DNA from: CAKZNE01 sp964485405
GTDB taxonomy: Bacteria > Bacteroidota > Bacteroidia > Flavobacteriales > Schleiferiaceae
DNA length: 64,000 bases
Reading direction: 5' to 3'
NCBI GenBank assembly: GCA_964485405.1
Contig: CAZAJG010000001.1
Location: 62,001-126,000 of the forward strand
The translations under genes and the position numbers were made by a program. A model generated the notes under the pieces. That model had not been told where the DNA came from. It did no database searches and saw nothing but the letters and a program-made list of their open reading frames with translations. Below, one piece after another: positions 8,327-17,620 of this stretch. The first letter of the stretch is position 1. Every line of letters starts with the position of its first letter.

Positions 8327-10144
8327 TTAATTCAGGAAGTCTCCCCTAAGCTCTCTAAATCTTTTTCGAGCATCTGTGGTAAAGAAACTATCTGGGTGCT
8401 CTGTAAAAAGCCTTTGATAGAGCTCTTTCGCCTCATTTACTCGGTTTAAATGAGACTCAAACAGCTGCGCCAGTTGATAAAGAGCGTCATCTGCCAAAAT
8501 TCCATCGGCATAAGAATCAATAATACTTTGAAGGTTTTCAGCTGCTTTTTCATATTGCTGCTTTTTTACCCATATTTCGGCCTTAAGGAGTAACACTTCG
8601 TCTTCTACCGTATGTCCCGGAAATGCGCTTTGCAGCTTATCCAGCATAATCATAGCCGAATCTTCCTTTTGTTGATAATGTAATAAATCCGCTTTCGCAA
8701 AAAGAATCATGGCGTCCATAGTGGTATCCAAAGCCGTATTATCATTAATTAGAAGAGAATACTTCATCGCATCGTTGGCAATAAGTTTAGAGGTAGAAGC
8801 CTTTAAAGCATCAAAAATGCCTTGCGCCCACTCAAAATCACCTACAAAATAAGCGGCTTTTGCCCTTTTAAATTTTGCCTCCTGACCAATGGGCGATTTT
8901 TCGAAAGCTTTTTCTGCTTGTCCATAGTAGATAATCGCCTCCCATCGTTCGCCTTTAAACAGGAGAATATCTCCCAATTCAATTTTAGCTCTAGCCACAT
9001 CCCCTTCAGAAATGTAACCCGTATTTACCAATGCTTTCAACATACTAATCGCTGAATCAGAATCATCCAATTGAAAAGCAGTTATATGTGCCAATTGTGT
9101 AGTTAGGGTTCCCATGATGGGGCTACCTACCAGCTTCTTTTTGGTTTTAATATATTCTTTTTGGAGTGTCTCCCAGCTTTTAACATCTGTATTAGCCTGA
9201 GCATATAGGGCCTGAGTTTGGGTGGTCAGTCTTAGCATCAACGCCTCCTCGTAAAAGGGGTTATCCTTACCTGCTTTAATGATGTAATCAAATACTTTTA
9301 CCGCCAAGTCATACTCCTCCGCAGCCAAGCTGATTTTGCCCAGATTAAATATTTGCCCTTTGTTGCTATTGTTCCTCTTATCCAAGGCTTTAAGCTGTGT
9401 AAAAGCTCCTCTAAAGTTCTTCTCCTGTATGTATACATAAATCAGAAGTTCATTCATGGTTTGAGGACCACCGGCTTGAATTTTCTTTATAATCAACTCT
9501 TTTAAAAACTCCGTATTGCTGCTCTCAAAACCAGTCATACCTTGCGCTATTAATCGCTTAACCGATGCTAGGTAGTTGGGTGTTCTTTCCACCATATCTA
9601 CATACATAGAGTACATCTTTTTGATATCCCCGAGCTCCCCGTATAACTGTGCTTTTTGATAGTCCAAGTTCATTCCTGGGTTTACGGATTGAGCCAAATC
9701 ATATACTTCAAGAGCAATTCTGGGGTAACCTCTTTTTTGCAGAGCATCTCCTGCACTGTAAGCCAAACTCGGGTTGTTCTCTACTTTTTTCTTTAACTCT
9801 TTCACCACCTTCTTCATCGCCTTTTCATCTTCAGCCAATACAAAAGTGTAGATGAGATTGGTGTACAATTCCATCTTGTTAATCCGAGAACGTTTCAGAA
9901 ATCTTCGAGTTAGCTTTTCTGCAGATTTAAAATCATCAATGGATAAATAGCTATTGAGAAGCACCTTATACAAACCATTGGTGTAGTCACTTTTAGCTAT
10001 GGGTTCCAGATACTCTATTGCCTGCGTATACTCGCCATCTTCATAGTATTGATAACCCAATTCCAGATCAGATTGCGCCATAATATTTGCCGTAAAAAGC
10101 AAAAGCAAGCCGATAATAGAATGTATCTTTTTCTTCAACATCAT
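8327..10144 (-). CDS. Exported tetratricopeptide repeat protein
   Basis: 605 residues with a signal peptide (KKIHSIIGLLLLFTANIMAQ), then TPR-like helical repeats through the whole length, for example LELGYQYYEDGEYTQAIEYL near the N-terminus and YEKAAENLQSIIDSYADG and LYQLAQLFESHLNRVNEAKE near the C-terminus. Such proteins are periplasmic or outer-membrane scaffolds; the exact partner is not visible. It is downstream of serS and the coiled-coil lipoprotein on the same strand, separated by about 100 bases. The 227 bases downstream (8100-8326) hold no gene that I can see. Confidence 0.8.
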   Translation of the reverse strand: MMLKKKIHSIIGLLLLFTANIMAQSDLELGYQYYEDGEYTQAIEYLEPIAKSDYTNGLYKVLLNSYLSIDDFKSAEKLTRRFLKRSRINKMELYTNLIYTFVLAEDEKAMKKVVKELKKKVENNPSLAYSAGDALQKRGYPRIALEVYDLAQSVNPGMNLDYQKAQLYGELGDIKKMYSMYVDMVERTPNYLASVKRLIAQGMTGFESSNTEFLKELIIKKIQAGGPQTMNELLIYVYIQEKNFRGAFTQLKALDKRNNSNKGQIFNLGKISLAAEEYDLAVKVFDYIIKAGKDNPFYEEALMLRLTTQTQALYAQANTDVKSWETLQKEYIKTKKKLVGSPIMGTLTTQLAHITAFQLDDSDSAISMLKALVNTGYISEGDVARAKIELGDILLFKGERWEAIIYYGQAEKAFEKSPIGQEAKFKRAKAAYFVGDFEWAQGIFDALKASTSKLIANDAMKYSLLINDNTALDTTMDAMILFAKADLLHYQQKEDSAMIMLDKLQSAFPGHTVEDEVLLLKAEIWVKKQQYEKAAENLQSIIDSYADGILADDALYQLAQLFESHLNRVNEAKELYQRLFTEHPDSFFTTDARKRFRELRGDFLN

Positions 10145-10246
10145 TTTCTAAATATAGATAAAGATAAACTCGCCAACAAGCGCAAACGAGCCATTGTATG
10201 TAAGCTTAAACGAAGAAGAAACTAAATTAATCTACAAGAGAAAAAA

Positions 10247-10786
10247 TTAAAGCTCTGCAATGGAATCCGCAATGCTCTGTAGATCTTTTTTAACCTCTGG
10301 CCAAGCCTGAATGGCTTCTAACCCTTTGGGTTGGTATTTATCCGTTAAAAAAACAATTTTGCTTACCGCTTTTAACTCACTAGTCAGGTATTCTTCTGCT
10401 TTCATAGAATCCAACTTTTCGTCTTGTAGCGACTTTCTCAAACTCAACAGTTGAGTTTTACTATATTTTATCTCTTCCTTTAACACGTTCTCCTGAGAAA
10501 GGTACTTTTCTAAACCTCTTCGCACTTTATAAATACGATTCATATCGTTTACCCAAAAATCTTTATCCAAGGTATCTGGATAATTTGCGGAGAGATAGGT
10601 TTCCAATTGATTAGACTCTTTATACACTTCTTGAGCTCTATTGGAATCTACTTCTTTCAATTTAGATTCAAGCGATAAAACCTCTGTGTAAAGTGAATCT
10701 ACTTGATTTAGCTCACTACTAAAAGCGCTCTTATTTTGGCAGGAAACAAAAAGGCAAACAACAAAGAGAGAAAAGAGTAATTTCAT
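10247..10786 (-). CDS. Coiled-coil lipoprotein of unknown function
   Basis: 179 residues. The N-terminus is a lipoprotein signal ending in lipobox FVSC (Cys16). The rest is almost entirely charged and helical with heptad-like runs (LYTEVLSLESKLKEVDSN, EEIKYSKTQLLSLRKSLQ), so a coiled coil in the periplasm is likely. It starts 3 bases after the serS stop, so the two are co-transcribed. I do not recognise a family. Confidence 0.72.
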   Translation of the reverse strand: MKLLFSLFVVCLFVSCQNKSAFSSELNQVDSLYTEVLSLESKLKEVDSNRAQEVYKESNQLETYLSANYPDTLDKDFWVNDMNRIYKVRRGLEKYLSQENVLKEEIKYSKTQLLSLRKSLQDEKLDSMKAEEYLTSELKAVSKIVFLTDKYQPKGLEAIQAWPEVKKDLQSIADSIAEL

Positions 10787-10788
10787 GT

Positions 10789-12057
10789 TTATATTCTTTC
10801 AAATCCGGTGTAAGGCACTAATACTTCTGGGATCTTTATCCCCTTTTCATCTTGAAAATTTTCTAACAATGCCGCCAATACTCTAGGTAAGGCCAAAGAG
10901 CTACCATTTAATGTATGGCAAAGGTGAGTTTTGTTATCTTCTCCGCGATAGCGTAATTTCAAGCGGTTACTCTGATAAGTTTCAAAATTAGAAACGGAAC
11001 TTACTTCCAACCATCTTTCTTGAGCTGCGCTCCACACTTCAAAATCATAGGTTAGAGCAGACGTAAAGCCCATATCGCCACCACACAAACGCAGCACGCG
11101 ATAATGCAAACCTAACTTCTCTAATAAACCCGCTACATGTGCTACCATTTCATCCAAAATACCATAAGATTCTTCTGGTTTAGAAACGGTTACAATTTCT
11201 ACTTTATCGAACTGATGCAAGCGATTTAAACCACGAACATCTTTACCATAACTACCTGCTTCTCTTCTAAAGCATGGGGTATACGCTGTGCATTTTACCG
11301 GAAGATCCTTACCCGCTACAATCTCATCCCTAAACATATTGGTTACAGGAACTTCAGCCGTAGGTATAGCATACAAGTCATCGTCTTGCATATGATACAT
11401 CTGCCCTTCTTTATCGGGCAGCTGCCCCGTTCCGTAACCCGAATCAGAATTCACAAAATGAGGAGGTTGAATTTCTTGATACCCGGCTTTGCTGTTCTCT
11501 TCCAAAAAGAAATTGATCATCGCTCTTTGCAAGCGTGCTCCTTTTCCCATGTAAACCGGAAAACCAGCTCCACTAATTTTTACGCCCAACTCAAAATCTA
11601 TGAGTTTATGTTCGTCTGCCAGCTCCCAATGCGGCTTTGGATTTTCGTTTAATACCGGTTTTTTTCCTACTTCTTTAATTACCTCATTATGCTCGGCATT
11701 AGATCCTTCCTTTACAGATTCATGCGGAACATTTGGTAGGCTAACCAATATATTGTGCAGCGCATCTTTAAGCTGATGCTGCTCTTGCTCAAGCTCTTTA
11801 CTTCTACTTTTAAGATCCGTAGTTTTCTGCTTAAGCTCATTCGCCTCGTCCCTTTTTCCTTCTTTAAAAAGCATACCAATGCTCTTGCTTAGCTTGTTGC
11901 TTTCTGCAAGAATAGCATCTAACTCCGTTTGATTGGAACGTCTCTGCTCATCTAAACGCAATACGTCTTCTACGGTTGTTGCGGCATCTATCTTTCTTTT
12001 CGCCAGTCGTTTAACGGCATCCTCTTTATTTCCTCTTAGGTAAGCTAACTCGAGCAT
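10789..12057 (-). CDS. serS: Seryl-tRNA synthetase
   Basis: Charges tRNA-Ser, and tRNA-Sec where present, with serine. The N-terminal about 110 residues form the tRNA-binding coiled coil. The class II catalytic core shows motif 2 (CFRREAGSYGKDVRG) and motif 3 (HTLNGSSLALPRVLAALLEN). The length of 422 residues is normal. The start is ATG with the conserved MLELAYLRGNKE. It lies after the strong terminator at 12092-12129, so it is transcribed separately from rplU-rpmA and together with the lipoprotein gene downstream. Confidence 0.95.
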   Translation of the reverse strand: MLELAYLRGNKEDAVKRLAKRKIDAATTVEDVLRLDEQRRSNQTELDAILAESNKLSKSIGMLFKEGKRDEANELKQKTTDLKSRSKELEQEQHQLKDALHNILVSLPNVPHESVKEGSNAEHNEVIKEVGKKPVLNENPKPHWELADEHKLIDFELGVKISGAGFPVYMGKGARLQRAMINFFLEENSKAGYQEIQPPHFVNSDSGYGTGQLPDKEGQMYHMQDDDLYAIPTAEVPVTNMFRDEIVAGKDLPVKCTAYTPCFRREAGSYGKDVRGLNRLHQFDKVEIVTVSKPEESYGILDEMVAHVAGLLEKLGLHYRVLRLCGGDMGFTSALTYDFEVWSAAQERWLEVSSVSNFETYQSNRLKLRYRGEDNKTHLCHTLNGSSLALPRVLAALLENFQDEKGIKIPEVLVPYTGFERI

Positions 12058-12091
12058 TTCAATGATTATTTGAAGGGGCTAAATTAAAAAC

Positions 12092-12129
12092 AAAAAGCCT
12101 TTTCGTACGGATACGAAAAGGCTTTTTTT
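12092..12129 (-). terminator. Rho-independent terminator after rplU-rpmA
   Basis: A perfect 16-bp stem (AAAAAGCCTTTTCGTA and its complement) with a CGGA loop, flanked by A-runs on one side and T-runs on the other. On the minus strand it ends the ribosomal protein operon before serS. Confidence 0.85.
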
Positions 12130-12151
12130 AAACTATAAATAAGCTATTGTA

Positions 12152-12412
12152 TCAGGCTTCGTGAGGAACAACTGATACAAATGATTTGTTATCTTTTTTC
12201 TTTCTAAAAGTAACCGTACCATCCGTTAAAGCAAATAGGGTATGATCTTTACCCATACCTACGTTTTCTCCTGGATTGTGACGTGTTCCACGCTGACGCA
12301 CGATGATGTTACCGGCTATAGCTTGCTGTCCACCGAAAATTTTAACACCTAAGCGTTTACTTTCCGATTCTCTACCGTTCTTGGAGCTACCAACTCCTTT
12401 CTTATGTGCCAT
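12152..12412 (-). CDS. rpmA: 50S ribosomal protein L27
   Basis: Component of the large ribosomal subunit near the peptidyl-transferase centre. 86 residues with the family signature MAHKKGVGSSKNGRESESKR, GGQ, and RQRGTRHNPGENVGMGKDHTLFAL. It starts directly with MAHKKG, with no long N-terminal extension needing cleavage. It follows rplU on the same strand with a 25-base gap, the usual order. Confidence 0.96.
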   Translation of the reverse strand: MAHKKGVGSSKNGRESESKRLGVKIFGGQQAIAGNIIVRQRGTRHNPGENVGMGKDHTLFALTDGTVTFRKKKDNKSFVSVVPHEA

Positions 12413-12437
12413 CTTTTAAAAGGTTTTATTTTAATTA

Positions 12438-12851
12438 TTATTCTGCCGCTTTATCCTTTGCAGGAGCCTTTTCTGCTTTTGGAGCAGGAGCTTCTTCTAC
12501 TTTAGGCTCTGCTTTTTTAGCAGGAGCTTTCTTAGCTGCAGCTTTTCCAATTTTCGTAATTTCTATCAAAGAGATGGCCTGTCTATGACCGTTTTTTACT
12601 TTGTATCCTTTTCTTCTTTTCTTCTTGAATACAATCTCTTTATCTGCCTTTAGGTGTGATACAACCTTTGCATCAACTTTGAAACCGCTTATAACCGGGG
12701 CGCCAACTTCTACTTTACCTTTGTCTTCTGTTAAAAGAACTTTATCAAAAGAAACTTTTGATCCTTCTTTCGCATCTAGACGGTTTACGTAGACTTGCTG
12801 ATCTTTCTGTACTTTGTACTGATGCCCTGCTATCTCTACTATTGCGTACAT
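12438..12851 (-). CDS. rplU: 50S ribosomal protein L21 with Lys/Ala/Pro-rich tail
   Basis: Large-subunit protein. The conserved start is MYAIVEIAGHQYKVQKDQ at 12849-12851; the frame continues 29 codons upstream, but that stretch contains the TAnnTTTG promoter box, so it is not translated. The L21 core is about 105 residues (FKKKRRKGYKVKNGHRQ is typical). A further about 32 residues form a low-complexity KKAPAKKAEPK-like tail, a common addition in Flavobacteriia L21 and probably disordered. Confidence 0.95.
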   Translation of the reverse strand: MYAIVEIAGHQYKVQKDQQVYVNRLDAKEGSKVSFDKVLLTEDKGKVEVGAPVISGFKVDAKVVSHLKADKEIVFKKKRRKGYKVKNGHRQAISLIEITKIGKAAAKKAPAKKAEPKVEEAPAPKAEKAPAKDKAAE

Positions 12852-12873
12852 TATCGAATAATTTTTAGGGCTG

Positions 12874-12881
12874 CAAATGTA
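12874..12881 (-). promoter_or_regulatory. Promoter -7 box for rplU-rpmA
   Basis: The plus strand reads CAAATGTA, so the minus strand is TACATTTG, an exact TAnnTTTG match 22 bases before the rplU ATG. Confidence 0.6.
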
Positions 12882-12998
12882 ACAAAGATTTTCTTTAATA
12901 CCACAGTTAAAGGTATTTAAGTTTGAACCGAATCGCATTAATTTGGTTATCTATTCGGCTTAATTAGTCTTCATGCTTTCGCATGATGCCTTATTTAT

Positions 12999-13006
12999 TA
13001 CATTTG
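12999..13006 (+). promoter_or_regulatory. Promoter -7 box for the M16 peptidase pair
   Basis: TACATTTG is an exact TAnnTTTG match, giving a leader of about 40 bases before the ATG at 13052. Confidence 0.5.
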
Positions 13007-13051
13007 AGCTCTGCTTACAGAACTTGATCTTTATTAACAAAAAATCTAAAT

Positions 13052-14365
13052 ATGAAAAGATTTTTCGCTTCCGCCCTCTTTTCGGGTTTGGCAGTTTCTG
13101 CCCTGGGGCAAACCAACATCGAATTTGTTGAATATGAGTTAGAAAATGGGCTTCATGTCATTCTTCATGAAGATCATAGCACACCTATAGTTACCGTTTC
13201 GGTATTATATCATGTAGGATCTAAAAACGAAAAAGCCGGAAGAACGGGGTTTGCCCACTTCTTTGAGCATTTAATGTTTGAAGGTTCTCCTAACATTGAA
13301 CGTGGTGAATTTATGAAAATCGTTCAAAATAATGGTGGACAGCTAAATGCTAACACTTCTTTTGACCGTACTTTTTACTACGAAACACTTCCATCCAATC
13401 AATTGGAATTAGGATTATGGTTAGAGAGTGAAAGAATGCTTCAAGCTACCGTTGACAACCAAGGTGTGGAAACACAACGCGAGGTAGTAAAAGAAGAGAA
13501 AAGGCTTAGGATTGATAATCAGCCTTATATGTCTTTCCAAGCTGAGATATTTGGAAAAGCCTTCAAAGATCATCCTTATGAGCACACACCTATTGGGTCT
13601 ATGGAAGATCTAAATGCCGCTCAAATTGCGGACTTTGCAGACTTTTATAAAACCTTTTATGTTCCTAACAATGCTACCTTATCTATTGCTGGTGATTTAG
13701 ACATTGACCAAACCAAAGCATGGATCGAAAAATACTTTGGTGATATTAAAAAAGGTACTAAAGAAATTCCAAGACCTAAACCAAGTATGGATCTTTTAGG
13801 CGGTGAAATTAAAGATACGGTTTACGATAACATCCAACTTCCTGGTGTATTTGTAGGATATAGAATGCCAAAACAAGGCACTACTGATTCTTATGCTCTA
13901 GAAATGCTAACTACGCTTTTATCTGGTGGTCAAAGCTCCAGATTTTATAAGAAGTTAGTAGATGAGGATCAACTGGGTATTGCCGTTCAAGCTTTTCCTT
14001 TTTCTTTAGAGAATGGTGGTTTATTCATTACCCTAGGTATTACAAACATGGGTGTAGAATTATCTGACTTAATGAACGGGATTGATGCTGAACTTACGAA
14101 AGTAAGAACAGATTTAATCAGCGAAAAGGAGTATCAAAAAGTACAGAATCAGTTGGAGAGTAGCTTTATTTCTAGCAATTCCAATATGTCTGGTATCGCA
14201 GAAAGCTTAGCTAATTACCATGTTTATTATGGTGACGCTAACCTAATTAACACAGAGATTGAGAAATACAGAGCGGTAACACGTGAAGATATGTTGAGAG
14301 TGGCTAAGAAGTACTTAGACAACAGCAACCGTGTTGTACTGTATTACCTACCTAAAAAACAATAA
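13052..14365 (+). CDS. Exported M16 (pitrilysin-type) zinc peptidase, catalytic subunit
   Basis: 437 residues with a signal peptide ending ALGQ (about residue 20). The inverted zinc motif HxxEH is present as HFFEH (H69, E72, H73), with the downstream Glu region in QREVVKEEKRLR. A C-terminal M16C domain follows. It pairs with the next gene, which lacks the zinc motif; two-chain M16 enzymes with one active and one inactive half are well known (mitochondrial processing peptidase, M16B bacterial pairs). The gap between the genes is 16 bases, so they are one operon. The substrate is unknown, presumably periplasmic peptides. Confidence 0.9.
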   Translation: MKRFFASALFSGLAVSALGQTNIEFVEYELENGLHVILHEDHSTPIVTVSVLYHVGSKNEKAGRTGFAHFFEHLMFEGSPNIERGEFMKIVQNNGGQLNANTSFDRTFYYETLPSNQLELGLWLESERMLQATVDNQGVETQREVVKEEKRLRIDNQPYMSFQAEIFGKAFKDHPYEHTPIGSMEDLNAAQIADFADFYKTFYVPNNATLSIAGDLDIDQTKAWIEKYFGDIKKGTKEIPRPKPSMDLLGGEIKDTVYDNIQLPGVFVGYRMPKQGTTDSYALEMLTTLLSGGQSSRFYKKLVDEDQLGIAVQAFPFSLENGGLFITLGITNMGVELSDLMNGIDAELTKVRTDLISEKEYQKVQNQLESSFISSNSNMSGIAESLANYHVYYGDANLINTEIEKYRAVTREDMLRVAKKYLDNSNRVVLYYLPKKQ

Positions 14366-14381
14366 TAGAAGAGATATTTAA

Positions 14382-16469
14382 ATGATATTCAAGATGAAAA
14401 AGATATTCTTCACCTTTTTGAGCCTTATGATTGTTACGGCAACATTTGCTCAAGTTGATCGCAGTAAACAACCTGAACCAGGTCCTGCACCTTCCATCGA
14501 TTTTGGAAAATACAAACTGTATGAGCTTAAAAATGGTTTAAAAGTAATCGTGGTAAAAGCAGATAAGCTACCTCGTGTTACCATGAACTTAGTAGTGGAT
14601 CGTGATCCTATTTTTGAAGCAGACAAAGCAGGTTTTGTGAGCTTAGCTGGAGAGATGCTTCGCCAAGGAACAAAAAACCGTGAAAAGTCGGTTTTGGATG
14701 AGGAAGTAGACTTTATGGGCGCCTCCTTAGGAACCTCTTCTAGCAATGTTTTCGCTTCAGGTTTAAGTAAATATTCCGAAAAGTTGATCGAGTTAATGTC
14801 GGATGTGGTATTAAATCCTGCTTTTCCACAAGCTGAGTTCGACAAACTTAAGAAGCAAACCATTTCTGGAATCGAGTCTTCTAAAGATGATCCGCAAGGA
14901 GTTGGTGCTACTGTATTTAACGCAGTACTTTATGGTAAAACGCACCCTTACGGAGAAAGTGCTACCGTAGAAACAGCCGAAAGTGTTCAATTATCAGATT
15001 GTATTGACTACTACAATCAATACTGGATGCCAAACAACGCTTATCTTGTAATTGTTGGTGATATTAAGCCAAGTAAGGCTAAAAAACTCGCTAAGAAATA
15101 CTTTGGCTCTTGGGAAATGGGTACTAAGCCCGTTAACACTTTTGAAAAACCAGCTCAACCTGCTGCTACAAGAATTGCCTTTGTAAATAAGGAATCTGCC
15201 GTACAATCTGTATTGAACATCGGAAACACGATTGATTTAAAACCAGGAGACCCTGATGTAGTAAAATTAGATTTAGCCAACCAAATTTTAGGTGTTGGTA
15301 GCTTGGGTCGTTTATTCCAAAATATTCGTGAAGATAAGGGATATACTTACGGTGCTTATTCTGACTACAGTTCGGATAGAATAGTAGGTGAGTTTAGCGC
15401 TAGCGCTAGTGTTAGAAATGAAGTTACCGATAGTGCGATTGTAGAGTTTATGACAGAATTTGAAAGAATTCGTACAGAACCCGTTTCTGATGAAGAACTT
15501 CAAGGCGCTAAGAACTTTATTATTGGTGGCTTTGGTCGCTCACTGGAAAGACCAATGACGATTGCCGGTTTCGCATTAGATGTTGAACGTCACAACCTTC
15601 CAAAAGACTATTACGAAAGTTATTTAACCACTCTTGGTAGTTTAACTAAAGAAGATATCATGGCGGTGGCTCAGAAATATATCAAGCCGTCTAACATGAC
15701 GATCACTGTAGTAGGTAAAGCGAACGAAGTGGCTGACAAACTTGAAAAGTTTGGCAAGATTCAGTATTACGATGAAGAGGGTAATAAAACAGAAAAGCCT
15801 TCTATGCCAGTTCCAGAAGGCGTTACTGCTCAAATGGTTTTAGACAACTACATCAAAGCAATTGGTGGCGCTGACAACCTTAATAAGGTGAAAAGCATAG
15901 CTATGAACATGGAAGCAGAAATTGCTGGAGCTCCTATGAGTTTAAAAGCAGTGTCTTATAAGAAAGATAACAACAAGTACAAGTTTACCCTTAGTGCTGA
16001 TGGAATGGGGACGATTCAAGAGCAAATCTACAACGATGGAAAAGCAAAAGAATCCGGTATGCAAGGTGCTAGAAACATTGAAGGAGATGAACTAAAAGCA
16101 ATGGAAGCGGATGCGCTTATAGCTAAAGAGCTTAAGTATGCTGAAATGGGTTATAAACTGGAGTTAACCAGCATGGCTATGATAGACGGTGAAAAGGCTT
16201 TTGTAATGAAAATTACAGACCCTGCTGGCGAGGCTTCAAATGAGTACTACTCGGAAGCGAGTGGATTAAAACTAAAAGAAGATAAAACAGAAGATACTCC
16301 GCAAGGACCTATGACTACGTCTATTGCCTATGGTGACTACCGCGATGTTAAAGGAGTAAAATATGCGCACAGCCAAGTTATTATGGCTGGTCCACAGAAA
16401 ATAAAAATGACCGTTACGGACATCACCGTAAATGGAAAGATTGATAACTCTGAGTTCGCAATCAAATAG
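14382..16469 (+). CDS. Exported M16 peptidase-like partner subunit with C-terminal LolA-like domain
   Basis: 695 residues; start ATG 14382 or ATG 14394 (MKKIFFTFLSLMIVTATFAQ, the better signal peptide). About residues 35-450 are two M16-type domains, but the HxxEH site is replaced (KAGFVSLAGEMLRQG), so this half is non-catalytic. The segment SLGRLFQNIREDKGYTYGAY is the substrate-binding R/Y region typical of such partners. About residues 480-695 (from MVLDNYIKAIGGADNLNKVK) look like an outer-membrane-lipoprotein-sorting-type (LolA-like) beta domain, a fusion absent from classic M16 proteins. It is the second gene of the operon and ends before a strong terminator. Confidence 0.86.
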   Translation: MIFKMKKIFFTFLSLMIVTATFAQVDRSKQPEPGPAPSIDFGKYKLYELKNGLKVIVVKADKLPRVTMNLVVDRDPIFEADKAGFVSLAGEMLRQGTKNREKSVLDEEVDFMGASLGTSSSNVFASGLSKYSEKLIELMSDVVLNPAFPQAEFDKLKKQTISGIESSKDDPQGVGATVFNAVLYGKTHPYGESATVETAESVQLSDCIDYYNQYWMPNNAYLVIVGDIKPSKAKKLAKKYFGSWEMGTKPVNTFEKPAQPAATRIAFVNKESAVQSVLNIGNTIDLKPGDPDVVKLDLANQILGVGSLGRLFQNIREDKGYTYGAYSDYSSDRIVGEFSASASVRNEVTDSAIVEFMTEFERIRTEPVSDEELQGAKNFIIGGFGRSLERPMTIAGFALDVERHNLPKDYYESYLTTLGSLTKEDIMAVAQKYIKPSNMTITVVGKANEVADKLEKFGKIQYYDEEGNKTEKPSMPVPEGVTAQMVLDNYIKAIGGADNLNKVKSIAMNMEAEIAGAPMSLKAVSYKKDNNKYKFTLSADGMGTIQEQIYNDGKAKESGMQGARNIEGDELKAMEADALIAKELKYAEMGYKLELTSMAMIDGEKAFVMKITDPAGEASNEYYSEASGLKLKEDKTEDTPQGPMTTSIAYGDYRDVKGVKYAHSQVIMAGPQKIKMTVTDITVNGKIDNSEFAIK

Positions 16470-16491
16470 AATTATAAATTCTAGAGAATTT

Positions 16492-16521
16492 AAAAAGCCG
16501 TCTTTAGAGACGGCTTTTTTT
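16492..16521 (+). terminator. Rho-independent terminator after the M16 pair
   Basis: AAAAAGCCGTC, loop TTTAGA, GACGGCTTTTTTT. The A-run on the left makes it usable by the convergent DMT transporter gene as well. Confidence 0.85.
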
Positions 16522-16541
16522 GTTTTAATACGTTTAAGGTT

Positions 16542-17463
16542 TTAACGAGAACGTGGAGTGTTCCGTTTATTTACCAAATACACACCAGATAGGATAGCCA
16601 TCATTCCAATGGCATGATGCATTCCTACATCCTCTCCGTCCCAAATACCCCACAACAAAGCTATAATAGGCACTACATAGGTAACCGAAGCTGCAAAAAT
16701 GGAGCTGGTTTGTTTAATTAAATAATTGAATAATATTACCGCTACACTCGTTCCTATCACTCCAAGAATCACAACATATCCTAAGTTTGTCATTGCGTGT
16801 TCGTCTGTTGCTAAAATCTCAAAAAAATCAGAGCTCAGGATATAAACAATTGCGGGTACTCCACAAAACAGTAAGCTTAAATGGGTAATGGCTAAGGAAC
16901 TTAAGCCTTGAAGTTTACTTTTGATCGTATTAATAGAAATGGCATAAAACACTGTAGCCAGTACAGGGTAGGCTCCATAAATCAATGTATGCGTATCTAC
17001 TTTTAAGCCAGGCATTAGAAGCCAAATAGCTCCCGCAAAGCCAATTATTATACCTACCACACTTAACCATTTAACTTTCAGCTTAAACCATATTAAACCG
17101 ATAATAAGTGTAAACAAAGGGACTAAAGAATTGAGAATACCAACCAAAGAACTATCAATTTTGCTTACCGCTAAGGGAAACATCAAGTAAGGAAGACCAT
17201 TGCCCAACATGCCTACAACAAAAAGGGGAAACCAATTCTTTTTGGTTAATAACTTAAATAAACGAAAACCAATTATAGAAGTGAAAATGAACGCAAAAGC
17301 AATTCTTAACATCCCAATTTGAGCATAGGAAAAAGATTTTAAACCTTGCTTCATCAGAATAAAGGAACTTCCCCACACNNNNNNNNNNCCACACAATAGC
17401 CAAGAAGATAAATAAACCCCAAGCCAATACTCGTGATTTGTTAAAGGAGGAAGAAGAAGTCAT
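16542..17463 (-). CDS. DMT-superfamily (EamA) transporter, split only by an assembly gap
   Basis: Inner-membrane metabolite exporter of the EamA type with ten hydrophobic segments. Starting at ATG 17461-17463 the protein reads MTSSSSFNKSRVLAWGLFIF; the N run at 17379-17388 then breaks the frame. The gap flanks share CCACAC; collapsing that overlap gives one continuous frame through AIVWGSSFILMKQGL, the usual EamA first-helix motif, so the gene is intact. True length would be about 301 residues. The substrate is unknown. The promoter box at 17479-17486 excludes the longer start at 17481. Confidence 0.85.
17379..17388. other. Assembly gap (10 N), probably a false join
   Basis: Ten Ns. The left flank ends CCCCACAC and the right flank begins CCACACAATAG; the six shared bases CCACAC suggest overlapping contig ends. 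Removing ten Ns plus six bases restores the transporter frame. Confidence 0.85.
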
Positions 17464-17478
17464 AGTTTGGAAAAGCGC

Positions 17479-17486
17479 CAAAGGTA
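17479..17486 (-). promoter_or_regulatory. Promoter -7 box for the DMT transporter
   Basis: The plus strand reads CAAAGGTA, so the minus strand is TACCTTTG, an exact TAnnTTTG match about 15 bases upstream of ATG 17463; the leader would be under 12 bases. Confidence 0.5.
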
Positions 17487-17608
17487 AACTGTTCCGCGAA
17501 CTAGTGCTTTCTTTTCAAATAGAGAAAAACAATCTAGGATTAATTACTTAAAGCAGATCCAATAATTATTTAGCATCATTCTATGGAGAAGGATTCACCT
17601 TCGGCCTT

Positions 17609-17616
17609 TAAATTTG
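17609..17616 (+). promoter_or_regulatory. Promoter -7 box abutting the ctaA start
   Basis: TAAATTTG, an exact TAnnTTTG match. Only four bases separate it from the ATG at 17621, so transcription should start at or within a few bases of the start codon (leaderless). Confidence 0.6.
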
Positions 17617-17620
17617 CATC

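Noticed and set aside
12852..12938. N-terminal extension of L21
   Set aside because: Covers the promoter box and does not resemble any L21; the conserved start is the internal Met.
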